Origin: Mycoplasmataceae bacterium
GTDB lineage: Bacteria > Bacillota_I > Bacilli_A > Mycoplasmatales > Mycoplasmoidaceae
Reading direction: 5' to 3'
NCBI GenBank assembly: GCA_031282505.1
Contig: JAITDP010000007.1
Coordinates: 34,747-98,746 of the forward strand
Length of the DNA: 64,000 nt
Under the pieces are notes generated by a model. It did no database searches. It was not told where the DNA came from and saw only the letters and a list, made by a program, of their open reading frames with translations. A program made the position numbers and the translations under genes. Each line of letters starts with the position of its first letter. The first letter of the stretch is position 1. Positions 1-9,759 of the stretch are shown here, piece by piece.

Positions 1-826
1 TTGAAAAAACTATGCTGTTAAAACTTATGACTCCTTCCATTTTCGCCAGAAATGGTATCGATATAAAAATACAACCAAGGTTTATAAAAATCATTTCCAA
101 CAGTGGATTAATTTTGTTTTCATAAATTCAAATAACATAAAATGTGCATAGATAACTTAAACAAAATCCATAATTAAATACACAACTTGGTTCTATGAAT
201 ATAGTAAATAACCCACTCAGTGCCAAGCGATTGTTTTTATTTTTAATTCATCTTGACATTGTGGATGAAATAATTAAACATAATAATACCCGCAATATCC
301 CACTGCGGAATGATAAAACATAGCTATAAAACCCTATAACAATAAAATTTACAATAATAGAAGCTTTTTTGTTTCTAACAACTTTATTTATTAATAGTTT
401 AAGAAATGAAATTTGCAATCCACCAATGCTTGTTAGATAAACAATTGATAAATGTTTTGTTTCATTATAAATAATTCACGATTCGTGATTTGATTTCATT
501 CCAAAACAAATAAGTAAAATTATCGCACTAGTGTTATCCTTATAGTTGTCATTAACAAAATTAACAAGTTTATTAACTATAAAATCATTAGGTATATGTT
601 CAAAAATACAATAATCTTTTATGATAAGATATACAAATATTGGAATAATTGAAAATAAACCATAAAATAGTAAAATTAAAATTTTTATTTTTTTGTTTAT
701 TGCTAATACTATTGGAATAGTTAGACACAAAACAAAAATTCAATTATAAAAAATACTATACAAAAGCACCACACAAGTGATTAGTATTAAAACATAATCT
801 ATATAGGTTTTTTGCTTAGCAAACAT
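1..826 (-). CDS. comEC: ComEC/Rec2-family DNA-uptake membrane protein (3' end cut by window edge)
   Basis: Seen: an open frame (TGA = Trp) from ATG at 826 runs off the left edge, giving at least 275 residues rich in hydrophobic segments. Around residues 125-137 is 'HLSIVYLTSIGGLQ', matching the ComEC 'HLLAISGLHVG' motif. Residues about 173-225 ('FRSGILR', 'IEPSCVFNYGFCLSYL') match the competence-domain pattern 'R.LL...NP....D.GFQLSFLA'. Known: ComEC forms the inner-membrane channel for single-stranded DNA in transformation, and diverged homologues occur in mycoplasmas. Inferred: a reduced mollicute ComEC; the C-terminal half, where any nuclease domain would be, lies outside the window. The ATG at 826 was chosen because a stop lies just upstream (848-850). 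Confidence 0.72.
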
Positions 827-886
827 CCATATATAATTAACTTTCTTTTAGAAAAAAATGTAAGAAACACTCGGAAAAGTGTTACG

Positions 887-1168
887 TTATTTTATACTAT
901 TTTGAATCGCTTTTTGATCTTCTTCAACACCTTTGATTGCTGCATTAACCGCTTCACTTACCATTTCTTCTAGTGTCTTTTTATCGTCAGGATCAATTAA
1001 GACTTTGTCAATATTAATACTTTGGATAGTGAAGTCACCACCAATAATTACTACAACAGCACCATTTTTATAACTGTATTCAAAAGCTTTTGCTTTGAAC
1101 TCATCCATTTTTCTTTGTAGCTCTTTTTGCATGCGTTGAGCTTCAGCCATCATGCTTTGCATATTCAT
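887..1168 (-). CDS. ebfC: YbaB/EbfC-family nucleoid-associated protein
   Basis: 93 residues. The N-terminus 'MNMQSMMAEAQRMQKELQ' is the typical YbaB/EbfC opening: a helical arm rich in Met and Gln. The centre 'GAVVVIIGGDFTIQSINID' matches the family's central sheet with its 'V.G...v..i.id' pattern. The family consists of small dimeric DNA-binding proteins that coat the nucleoid, often encoded beside dnaX-recR. Here it follows rplA on the same strand with only two bases between, so it is probably the last gene of the rplK-rplA transcript. That neighbour differs from the usual one, so its co-regulation with ribosomal proteins is a local arrangement rather than a functional clue. Confidence 0.88.
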   Translation of the reverse strand: MNMQSMMAEAQRMQKELQRKMDEFKAKAFEYSYKNGAVVVIIGGDFTIQSINIDKVLIDPDDKKTLEEMVSEAVNAAIKGVEEDQKAIQNSIK

Positions 1169-1170
1169 AA

Positions 1171-1857
1171 TTAATTAGGTAATTGAATTTTTATACTAGG
1201 TCCCATTGTTGAAGAAACATAAATTTTTTGGAAATAGTCACCTTTAACTGTTGAAGGACGTTTAGATTTGATGAAATCAATAAAGAATTTAATGTTTTCA
1301 ATAATTTGGTCAACATTAGAATCACCTTTAGCGATAGCCATGTGGATATTACCATATGTATCAGTACGGTAATTGTATTTACCTTTTTTAAATTCTTTTG
1401 CAATTACTAATGGATTAGGAGTTACTGTTCCGAGTTTAGGGTTTGGCATTAATCCTTTAGGACCCAATATCTTTCCTAATTTAGATAATTCTGGCATGAA
1501 TTTTGGGGTGGCAATAATTAAATCGAAGTCAATTCAACCTTCTTTAATTTTTGTTATTTGTTCGTTTCCTCCAAAGAAATCAATTCCTTCTTCTTTAGCA
1601 GCAGCAGCTGATAAATTATCATCAAGAATTAATATTCTAGTTTTTTTTCCAAAATAATGTGGAAGTGTAATGTTTCCTCTTAATTGTTGTTCGGCTTTTG
1701 TAGTATCTAAGTTTAATTTAATTACTAAGTTAACTGATGGGTTAAATTTTGTATTAGATGTTTCTTTAACAAGAGAACAAGCTTCTTCAACGGTATAAAC
1801 TTTATTAGCGTCAACTAATTGTTTGTTCTTAATATATCTTTTACTTCTTTTAATCAT
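1171..1857 (-). CDS. rplA: 50S ribosomal protein L1
   Basis: 228 residues, the normal length for bacterial L1, read through one TGA codon (Trp) near residue 108. Diagnostic motif: 'LGKILGPKGLMPNPKLGTV' around residues 127-145. L1 forms the mobile L1 stalk of the large subunit near the E site and in many bacteria also represses its own operon by binding the L11 leader mRNA. Its ATG overlaps the TAA of rplK by one base (TAATG), so translation is probably coupled to L11. See the rplK leader entry for a possible target of autoregulation. Confidence 0.98.
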
Positions 1858-2315
1858 TATTTATTAGCTCCTTTGTTTTTTTTAGGTGTTAAATCTAAAT
1901 CTTTAATAGTAACTCCCATTTGTTTAGCTGTTCCACCAATCATTCTTAAAGCCATTTCTTCATCATAGGCATTCATGTCTGGCATTTTCTTTTTTGCAAT
2001 TTCTAAAGCTTGTTCTCTTGTGATAGTTGCAACATGATCAGTTAATTGGTTTTTACCAGCTGTTTGAATCTTAGCGACTTTTTTAATCATTACAGAAGCT
2101 GGTTCTGTCTCTTTAATAGTAAATGTAAAAGATTTATCGCTATAAGCCCATATTGTTGTTCTAACGACTTCACCAGCTCTTTGTTTAGTTTGATCATTAA
2201 ATTGTTTAGTGAACTCTGCCATATTAATACCAATAGAGGCTAAAGCAGGACCTGGTCTTGCTTGTGCACCAATCAATTGTATTTTTGCTATTCTTTTTAA
2301 TTCTTTAACTGCCAT
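1857..2315 (-). CDS. rplK: 50S ribosomal protein L11
   Basis: 152 residues. L11 signatures include the proline-rich 'GAQARPGPALASIGINM' near the N-terminus (binding region for GTPase-associated rRNA) and 'MGVTIKD' near the C-terminus. The protein organises the GTPase-associated centre with 23S rRNA helices 43/44 and is needed for factor-dependent GTP hydrolysis. It is first gene of a short rplK-rplA-ebfC transcript. The tail is lysine-rich and slightly longer than usual. Unlike most genes here it has a real 5' leader (about 65 nt) that can form a hairpin. Confidence 0.98.
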   Translation of the reverse strand: MAVKELKRIAKIQLIGAQARPGPALASIGINMAEFTKQFNDQTKQRAGEVVRTTIWAYSDKSFTFTIKETEPASVMIKKVAKIQTAGKNQLTDHVATITREQALEIAKKKMPDMNAYDEEMALRMIGGTAKQMGVTIKDLDLTPKKNKGANK

Positions 2316-2390
2316 AAGTTATTCCACTCAAGCGTAGTGATAACGAATACAAATATGTATTCTCCTACTTGCTATACTTTTATTATATAA
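2316..2390 (-). promoter_or_regulatory. rplK promoter and structured leader
   Basis: On the minus strand a TATAAT box lies at 2387-2382. Transcription should begin about 65 nt before the rplK ATG, far longer than the 0-6 nt leaders predicted elsewhere in the window. The leader contains a perfect 7-bp inverted repeat, GAATACA-TATT-TGTATTC, at 2362-2345. Inferred: this hairpin could be a control site, for example for L1 autoregulation, but no match to the classical L1-binding motif was established. Confidence 0.5.
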
Positions 2391-2400
2391 AAATATGTTA

Positions 2401-3258
2401 TTAAGGATTAAAACGGAATATTTTATTTAAAAATGTTTCAAATTTAACATCTAATTGTTTTGCTGAGATTAATCAGAAACATAATCCAGTAATTGTATAA
2501 GTCATGATAACATCAGCAAGATTATGTTGATGTAATCCTAATGTTGCATATGTGATTAACACGCCTAATGTAATTAAAACAATACGGAAATATCATTTAA
2601 TTCCTTTAGCTATTCCAAAGAATACAAATAATGATGCTCAATAGTTGTGATAGCTAGGACTTGCCCCTCAAATATTTAATGGAGAATTAGATAAAGTGTA
2701 CATTTCTTTATAAAATAAATCTCCAGGTTTAAGCAAATTGTAATGTCCATTATTTGCTTTCAAGATTCCACCTCATAAAATTCCAGTAGCTGGGTCGCTA
2801 TATGCACCAGTAGAATAATCGTGTCCAAGTCCATCAACTGTATTACATTTCATAAATTCGGCAGGTGAACAAGTTGTAGGCATTATTACATAAATAAATG
2901 TTCCAATTACATATGCAAACAAGGAATTAACACAATATCTATAATAATGGATTTTCCCACACATTAAATAAACACATGTTGGAATTACAAAAAACCATGC
3001 ATATGGTCATAACATGTAATAAGGCAATATTCAAGTTTGCCACACCATAATTCTATCAAATGGTAATTGTAAATTAAGTGTATAACTTTTATCAATACTA
3101 TCAAATAATTGTCCAGCTCAAATTGCAGCATAAAAATATGAAAATGTTTCAATTCCATATATCAATGTTGCAACAGCAAACATTGAGAGTAGTAATTTAT
3201 AATTAAATTTTTTATTAACTTTCCATTGAAATCTATTTTGATTAATTTTGGTTTTCAT
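2401..3258 (-). CDS. PAP2-superfamily (lipid phosphatase-like) membrane protein
   Basis: 285 residues with about six hydrophobic segments. Two late motifs resemble the PAP2/inositolphosphoryl-transferase active site: 'GASPSYHNYWAS' (compare PSxH) and 'GLHQHNLADV' (compare H-Y-x3-D), placing catalytic His and Asp residues on adjacent loops. The first PAP2 motif (KX6RP) is not obvious. The family dephosphorylates or transfers phospho-headgroups of membrane lipids. It is last in a run with udk and a membrane protein of unknown function, with only 11 bases before it. Substrate cannot be told from sequence. Start ATG at 3258 preserves a basic N-terminus before the first membrane segment. Confidence 0.68.
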
Positions 3259-3269
3259 TAATTTTTTAA

Positions 3270-3986
3270 TTATATAGAAGAAGTTTTTTTATTTTCGCTT
3301 TGTACTTTCTTTTGATCATCATCAAGTTTTTTAAATGTTCCAATAATTGATGCTGGATTAATAGATAGATTACTTGGTTTAATTTTGCCATTAGATTTTA
3401 CGTACCTAAAATTTGCATGGTACAAATAAAAATTTCTAATTTGTTCTGTGCTAATTTCAGGCATTCTAAAGGCTAATCTATCAAATGCTTCCCAAACCAA
3501 AACTCAAGCAGCAATAACTATTATCTCTCATATTGAGTCAGGAATTTGTGGTATGACGAACTCGATTACAGCGAGCACACCTATCAATAGTGCACCAAAA
3601 AGTAAACACATTAAAGCAATTAAAGTATTTTGTCTTCTTTCTTTTTCGTTAAGAATGCTTGTTAATAAATATTTATGTTTAAATGCTAAAGCAAATTTTG
3701 ATTTTTCAATTGATAGATCAGATGTTTTTTTATCATTTTCAACATTAATTACAAATTCAAAACGACTTTTAATTGGCAAGCTGAAAACTATGTTTTCTAC
3801 ATTGCTACAAAATTCTTGACTCGCGACAGGGTTGCCTTCTAAAGAATAATCTGTATACATAGATTGCAAAGACGGAGTAGAAATATGAACAACATATTCA
3901 CCATTTTTATTTTTTGTGAATTTGTCACTATAAATTTTTTGCGATCTTTTTTTTACCCTTGCTAATACCTTTAGAAAATTAAACAT
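3270..3986 (-). CDS. Conserved-type hypothetical membrane protein with two central TM segments
   Basis: 238 residues; not recognised. The N-terminal ~120 residues are soluble and basic, followed by a pair of hydrophobic segments ('ALMCLLFGALLIGVLAV' and 'EIIVIAAWVLVWEAF') at about 125-165. A soluble C-terminal tail begins 'RLAFRMPEISTEQIRN'. Both termini are predicted to be on the same side. It starts two bases after the udk stop and ends 11 bases before the PAP2 gene, so the three form a tight operon. This hints at a membrane or lipid role but does not prove one. Confidence 0.7.
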
Positions 3987-3988
3987 TG

Positions 3989-4630
3989 TTATTTATTTTT
4001 GCGCTTTTTAAGATAAAGGGAATATTCTAAAGCACCAGAAATTGCTTTTATAGGAACTAAGTTAGTTGTATCATTTCCTCAAGGAATAATTATGTCCGAA
4101 CTATATTTTGTTGGTTCAACATATTTTTGATGCATCTTAATAACATTAGTACGTCAATTTTTAATTGTTTCATTAATATTAGTACCACGATGCGCTTGAT
4201 CTCTAAGTATTCGACGTATTAATCTTTCATCATCAGGAACATCGATATATATTTTAATATCAGCTAAATTTTTTATGTCTTCGTTATATAAAGATAAGAT
4301 TCCTTCTAAAATAATAACATCAGCTTTTTTTACTTTTTTAGTTTTATTAGCAGTTTTTGTTTTAAAATCATAGATTGGCATATCATAGTCTGTATGATTT
4401 TCTACAAGAAATTTAATAGCTTCACGTGCAGAAAATCAATCAATTGCTTCTGGACTATCATAGTTTGTAGTTTTAATTACATCTTTAGGCAAATAAAAAT
4501 TATCAAAAGAAATTACAGCACTACTATATCCCTTTGGGATGTTTTGTTTAATCAATTCTGCAACAGTTGTTTTCCCACTTCCACTTCCACCTGAGATGAT
4601 TACAAATATTGGTCTAGTTTTTTTTGTCAT
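3989..4630 (-). CDS. udk: Uridine kinase
   Basis: 213 residues. P-loop 'GGSGSGKTTVAE' sits at about residue 15. 'ISFDNFYLP' follows the family's 'D.FY' element, 'VIILEGIL' is the conserved strand after the nucleoside site, and 'IDVPDDERLIRRILRD' is the LID-type arginine segment. Udk phosphorylates uridine and cytidine to UMP/CMP with GTP or ATP, the salvage route expected in a parasite without de novo pyrimidine synthesis. Two TGA Trp codons interrupt the frame. First gene of the operon with 3270-3986 and the PAP2 protein; a TATAAT at 4656-4661 lies 25 nt upstream. An N-terminal extension in frame is possible but not family-like. Confidence 0.95.
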
Positions 4631-4655
4631 GGAAATGGAAATGTATATCGCCAAT

Positions 4656-4682
4656 ATTATATAAGGTACATAAGCATATAAT
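4656..4682. promoter_or_regulatory. Divergent promoters for udk (-) and the DEAD-box helicase (+)
   Basis: Minus-strand TATAAT at 4661-4656, 25 nt from the udk ATG; plus-strand TATAAT at 4677-4682, 9 nt before the helicase GTG. No convincing -35 boxes are seen on either strand. Confidence 0.6.
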
Positions 4683-4691
4683 AACTTATAC

Positions 4692-6215
4692 GTGTTATTT
4701 AATGAATTAAAACTAAATGAGCAATTGCTCGCAGGAATCAAAAGTGTTGGATATGATAATTTAACTCCAATTCAAGAATCTATTATTGAAAAGATTTTAA
4801 ATCATGAGGATGTTTTTGCACAAGCACCCACTGGTACTGGAAAGACCGCTGCTTTTGCAATTCCATTATTAAATAATGTTATCACTACTAATACACATGC
4901 TTTTGTTTTATGTCCAACGCGTGAGTTAGTTAACCAAATTGCAAATGAATTTGTTAAGCTTGGAAAATATATAAAAGACTTACGAGTAGTTGAAATCCTT
5001 GGTTCAGTGCCATATGGAAAGCAAATTAGTGAACTTAAACGTAATCCTCAAATTATTGTAGCTACCCCTGGAAGATTTTTAGATCATATCAAAAAAAATA
5101 ATGTTAATCTTTCTCATATTAATACTGTTGTATTAGATGAAGTTGATGAGATGTTTAATATGGGTTTTAAACGTGATGTATCTACAATTATTTCAAGTGT
5201 TAAGCATCCTCACCAAACTGTTTTATTATCCGCAACAATTTCAAATGATGCTCAACAAGCTTCTAAAAACTTTCAACACAATCCTTTCTTTTTTAAAAAT
5301 GCTGGTGATGAAAAGAAAACAAATATTTCTATTGAACAGTTCTATGTATTGGTAAACCAAACAAAAAAGATTGATGCAATTGAGCAAATAATAAAGAAAA
5401 ATCACTATAAACTAACAATTATTTTTACCAACACTAAACACACAGCTAAATGATTAAAAACTAAATTAAATGAACGTGATATTAAAACTGATGCTATCCA
5501 TAGTTTGTTAAAACAAAATGCTAGAAAACGTGTAATGGATAATTTTAGAAATGGTGATTATGAAGTTTTGATTGGAACAGATATTATTGCTCGTGGTATT
5601 GATGTTAAAAATATTGATGCTGTTATAAATTATGAAATTCCTCAAAGTTCTGAATCTTACGTACACCGTATCGGAAGAACCGGACGTTGAGGAACTAATG
5701 GAAAATCATATTTACTTATTACTAAAAACGAAACAAGAAAAATTGCTGAATTATCAAAACTTACTCAAAGTAAAATTAATGAATTAAAATTAGATGGAAT
5801 TGATTATGATGAATCAATCAAAAACACTGATACTAAACAAGGTTTTTCTCCACGACAAATCGATGAGAATAATGTTAGACTTTTTATGAACATTGGTACA
5901 ATGGATGGTTTTGACCGTGAATCTCTTACTAAATACATTAATGATCATTCAGACTTAACTAGTAGTGATATTATTGATATTTATCTAAAAGATACATTTG
6001 GTTTTATTACTATTAAAAAAGATAAGGAATCTTCTTTAAGAACAATAACTAATATCAATGGCAGAGATGCAAAATTTGACGCTTCAAATAATGAACGTCC
6101 AAGAAAACCTAGTGGTTTTAGAGGCAATAATAGATTCAACCGTAATTCTTCAGGGCGTAATCGTTTTAGTAATAATAGAAATAAATTTGGTTCGTCTCGA
6201 TCATTTAAAAAATAA
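4692..6215 (+). CDS. DEAD-box ATP-dependent RNA helicase
   Basis: 507 residues. Helicase motifs in order: Q-motif 'YDNLTPIQESII', Walker A 'APTGTGKT', 'PTRELVNQ', 'ATPGRFLDH', Walker B as 'DEVD' in place of DEAD, 'SATIS' (SAT), then in domain 2 'ARGIDV' and 'HRIGRTGR'. The last ~50 residues form an Arg/Asn/Gly-rich, RNA-binding-type tail, as in CsdA/CshA-like helicases. Likely role: RNA unwinding in ribosome assembly or mRNA decay. The GTG start at 4692 fits the Q-motif distance and a TATAAT 9 nt upstream. Its TAA overlaps the next ATG by one base. Confidence 0.93.
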
Positions 6216-7066
6216 TGAAATCTTTTTTTGCTCCAACAATTAAACTTGTTAACAATGTAGAGATTCCATCAGTTGGGTATGGCACATATAAAGAAGATGC
6301 TAACCAAGAAACCGTTAATGCCATTGCTAATTCAATTAAATCAGGTTATAGACACATAGATACAGCTAGCAGATATGGAAATGAATGATGTGTTGCTCAA
6401 GCTATTAAAAAAAGTAAAGTTAAACGTGAAGATCTTTTTATTACAACAAAACTATGGAACGATAACCAAGGTTATAAATCAACTATTAATGCATTTAACA
6501 AATCATTAAAAGAACTTGAATTAAAATATTTAGATCTATATTTGATTCATTGACCTGTTACAAAGAACAAAGAAAAACAATGGAAACAAATGAATATTCA
6601 AACTTGAAAAGCTTTTGAATATTTATATAAAAATAAAAAAATAAAAGCAATTGGTGTTTCTAATTTTGAAATTCGCCATTTGAAAAATTTAATTAAGAAT
6701 TGTGAAATTAAACCTATGGTTAACCAAATTGAAATGCATCCTGGTCTTGCAAACAAAAGATTATTACGTTTTTGCAAAAAACATAATATTGCAGTTGAAG
6801 CATATTCTCCTCTTGCTAGAGGAATGATTCAAAATGATAAAATACTTTTATCAATTGCAAACTCACACAACAAGACTCCTGCACAAATATCAGTAAGATG
6901 ATGTTTACAAAAAGGATTGATTCCATTACCTAAATCGACTCACCTTGATAGAATCAAGAATAACATTGATGTTTTTAATTTCAGTCTTTCTTCTAATGAA
7001 ATTAAAACGATTGATAAAAAAGTAAAAATTAAAAGAATTCTTCCTTCACCAAATAAAGGAAAATAG
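6215..7066 (+). CDS. Aldo/keto reductase
   Basis: 283 residues, a full-length AKR (TIM barrel). The catalytic tetrad is visible: Asp in 'GYRHIDTAS', Tyr in 'SRYGNE', Lys in 'TTKLW' and His in 'DLYLIHWP'. The C-terminal NADPH-binding part includes 'LIPLPKSTH' and 'RIKNN', matching the 'IPKS...R..EN' pattern. Family role: NADPH-dependent reduction of aldehydes and ketones; the substrate cannot be assigned. Translation is probably coupled to the helicase (TAATG overlap). Converges with cmk, leaving only four bases between the two stop codons. Confidence 0.93.
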
Positions 7067-7070
7067 TTAA

Positions 7071-7778
7071 CTACTTAGTAGTACCAGGAACTTTCCAATC
7101 AATTTTAAGTTCTGGAAAACGTTTGTGAACTATGAATAACATACGTCTAACTGTATCAACACGTTTAATCATTGAGTTGTTAATAACTTTAGAATTTGGA
7201 TTTGGACGCAAAGGAGCAAGTTTACGATTAATATCCATTGAATCACGTTTTTTAATTTGTTTATAGATGTTATCTAAAGTTGCATCATGAATACCATAAC
7301 GTTTAACATATTGACGTAGACGTCTATTTGCACGAGCAAAGATTGTTGATTTTAGAAAAAAATCTACATCAGGATTTGGAACAATTTCTGTTAATCCACG
7401 TCCTTCTAAAACTATAGATTTGTTTTTAACATAAGGAAGGATAATGTTTGTATTAATTCAATCACGATATCAAGATTTTTGTGCAAGACTTGCTGCTTTA
7501 AGAGCAAGCTCTTCATATCCTAAATCTTTCGCGATATCTTTATCTTTGTAAAAAATTGATTTTCCATAGTATTCAAATTTGTATCGTTGCATAATTTCGA
7601 TACATTTATTTTTTACATATTTTTGTATACCTTCTTTTTGTAGTGCTCAAGCATAAGATCGGTAAACATTTCCAGTTGAAAGGAAAGAAAAACCTAATGA
7701 TTTAGCTACTTCTAAAGCAGCAGAACTTTTACCAGAACTACCGGGACCGTTAACTACAATCACATAGTTTTTTTTCAT
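7071..7778 (-). CDS. cmk: Cytidylate kinase
   Basis: 235 residues with several TGA Trp codons. P-loop 'VVNGPGSSGKSSAALEVAK' is at the N-terminus, then 'FLSTGNVYRSYAW' (family 'YLDTGAMYRA'), 'VLEGRGLTEIVPNPDVDFFL' (family 'GRDIGTVVFPDA') and 'RDSMDINRKLAPLRP' (family 'RD..DS.R..APL'). It phosphorylates CMP and dCMP, complementing udk in pyrimidine salvage. The ATG is followed by eight A residues, a slippage-prone context at the very 5' end. Confidence 0.92.
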
Positions 7779-7804
7779 AAAATTATTATATGTTTTATTT
7801 TTTT

Positions 7805-7849
7805 CAGGAGCCGGGAAGTTTATGTTCCTCAGGTGCCGGGAAGTTTATG
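7805..7849. repeat. 25-bp tandem duplication at the 3' end of the first BspA-like gene
   Basis: Two copies of a 25-bp unit beginning 'caggagccgggaagtttatg' (7805-7829) and 'caggtgccgggaagtttatg' (7830-7849), with one mismatch. The unit length is not divisible by three, so copy number changes the C-terminal residues and the stop codon. With two copies the protein ends 'HKLPGTWGT'; with one it would end 'HKLPGSWKK'. Confidence 0.8.
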
Positions 7850-9683
7850 GACTCTTTTAAAAAGTTCTAACATACTAGCCGCAGATAAGGTTCCTTGCAC
7901 TTTAATCTTTCCGCTTGCAGCGACATTTTGAAATATATAACTATATCCATCTGACGTAGTAGGTCAATTCGGATAACTTTGAAATGAACTCATTGTTATA
8001 GAATTTAAGGATGAGCAATTTTGAAATGCATAAGTGCCTACATTGTTGCCAACATTCGAACATAATGTGATGCTTGATAACTTGCTACAACTATAAAATG
8101 CATGCTCTCCAATCTTTTGTAATCATAATAGTTTTTCTCATTCTAACGTTCCCAAGCTTGAGCAATTTGCAAAGCAATAGCTACCAATTTCTTTCAAATT
8201 AGTAATACTAGTATTAAAAATTATTGATGTAATTTTACTGCATGCATAAAATGATGATTCTCCAATATACACAACAGATGTAGGAATCGATAAAGTCCCT
8301 TGAAACGAGTTGGTATCATAGTAAAAAGCTTGGTCAGCAATTATTTTTGTTCCAGGTTGTATAGTAACATTGTTTGACAAATCCGTACCAGTTGATAGTA
8401 TATTTCTATATGATCCCAAACAATAGTATGAATTTGTATTTGTATTTCTAATATAGTAGCAAAAATACGAGTCTTTAGAAATTTTTTTATCAATTCCTCA
8501 TGAAGTTGCAAGTAACCCAACACAATTAAAAAAAAGCATTTTGTTTAATGCTTGTAAGTCCTGTGCCTATAGTCAAGTTGCCATCAAAACCACATGAATA
8601 AAATGCATTGTATTCAATTGATGTAACATTATCAGGAATATTTAAATCACCAACAATGCTTGTGCAATTTGCAAAAAGATTTTGACTAATTTTTGTAATT
8701 CCTGTACCAATTGTAAGTCCTGTTAATCTCCCACAATTTTTAAATGCACGGTCTCCAAGTTGCGTAACACTATTTGGGATATTTAGTTCACCTGTTATAA
8801 GATTACAATTTTCAAAAGCAGAGGTTCCGATTGATGTTACAGTGTTTGGAATATTTAAGACATCAGCTATGCTATTACAGCTTTCAAAAGCACAAGAACC
8901 AATTGACGTAACGTTGTTACCAATTGATGATAGTCCGGTTAAATTACGGCAACTTTGAAATGCATAACTTTCAATTGTTGTAATTGTATTAGGAATATTT
9001 AATGAGCCAGTTAACCCAATGCAATTCTTAAAAGCATTTGATGATATTTTTGTTAGTGGAACTCATATACCAGCACCTGATGATCATATGCTTGAAGGAA
9101 TTGATAAATTACTTGCTACATAAGATTGACTTGATGTGATATAGCAACTTGTTGGGTTGGTTGAATTATTAAACTCTACTGTAACCGATCCAGATATCAT
9201 ACCATACCAATTAGAACCATTAGCAGTTCCATGTAGTGCAGCATCACTTGATGCATAAATATATCCAACATTGCTTGCAAGATATACATCATTATTATGA
9301 ACATCAACAATAGTTGCATCAACTTTAAAAGAGAAAGATGAACCAAAAGATGGTAATGAAGACATGTTGTAATAACCAGGATCAAATTTTATGCTTGTGT
9401 TGTTGGTTATATTAATGCTTGAATGCATTAACCCTTCACTATATTCTGAGATTGTACAACTAATGTTGTAATCAGAAGGAGTGATTGGTTCATTGTTTAA
9501 TAAAACATCAATATTGTTTGTAATAAGAGAAGCAGAATTTTGAATTATGATATCACAATTTCCTAAAGAAAATTCTTTTTGTTTGCCTTGATTATTTCCT
9601 CCATCACATTGATTTAATAATAAAAAAGGCATAAGACAAATAGGCAATGACAACATTACCAAAAGGCTCGACTTGCACCTCAT
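7820..9683 (-). CDS. BspA-like leucine-rich-repeat lipoprotein, frameshifted at an A8 tract
   Basis: The signal peptide ends 'LLLNQC', a lipoprotein-like cleavage site. A ~180-residue unique domain is followed by treponemal/BspA-type LRRs of the form 'SLNIPNTITTIESYAFQSC'. As read, translation stops at TAA 8526-8528 after 385 codons. One base fewer in the 8-base tract at 8528-8535 (poly-T on the coding strand) restores a frame that runs to 7820, giving about 620 residues. The restored part has one non-LRR module ('YYIRNTNTNSYYCLGSYRN') and more LRRs. BspA proteins are exported adhesins in oral bacteria and trichomonads. Inferred: a phase-variable surface adhesin, currently off or truncated. 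A sequencing error in the tract is the main alternative. Confidence 0.82.
8528..8535. repeat. A8/T8 homopolymer causing the frameshift
   Basis: Eight A on the plus strand. On the coding strand the context GC-T8-AATTGT gives 'NAFF' then TAA. Seven Ts would give 'NAFFNCVGLLATS', which matches the paralogue's 'FRNCVGFISTAS'. Confidence 0.85.
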
Positions 9684-9692
9684 ATATGCATA

Positions 9693-9753
9693 ATTATATC
9701 TGTATAAATTATTAAGATTTCTAAAACAAAAAGTTTAGTCTAATAAATATAAT
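9693..9753. promoter_or_regulatory. Divergent promoters for the BspA-like gene (-) and pheS (+)
   Basis: Minus TATAAT at 9698-9693, 9 nt before the ATG at 9683; plus TATAAT at 9748-9753, 6 nt before the pheS ATG. Both predict leaderless or nearly leaderless transcripts. Confidence 0.65.
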
Positions 9754-9759
9754 ATCCAA

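Noticed and set aside
1..826. EpsG-like polysaccharide polymerase as identity of the leftmost gene
   Set aside because: First considered because of many TM segments, but the 'HLSIVYLTSIGGLQ' and 'NYGFCLSYL' motifs fit ComEC better.
7820..7849. LPxTG-like sortase anchor at the BspA-like C-terminus
   Set aside because: 'LPGTW' lacks a following hydrophobic stretch, and a wall-less cell has no sortase substrate; the lipobox explains anchoring.
8341..8523. A separate 60-residue frame inside the first BspA-like gene
   Set aside because: It is an out-of-frame shadow; the LRR frame in the neighbouring phase matches the paralogue.
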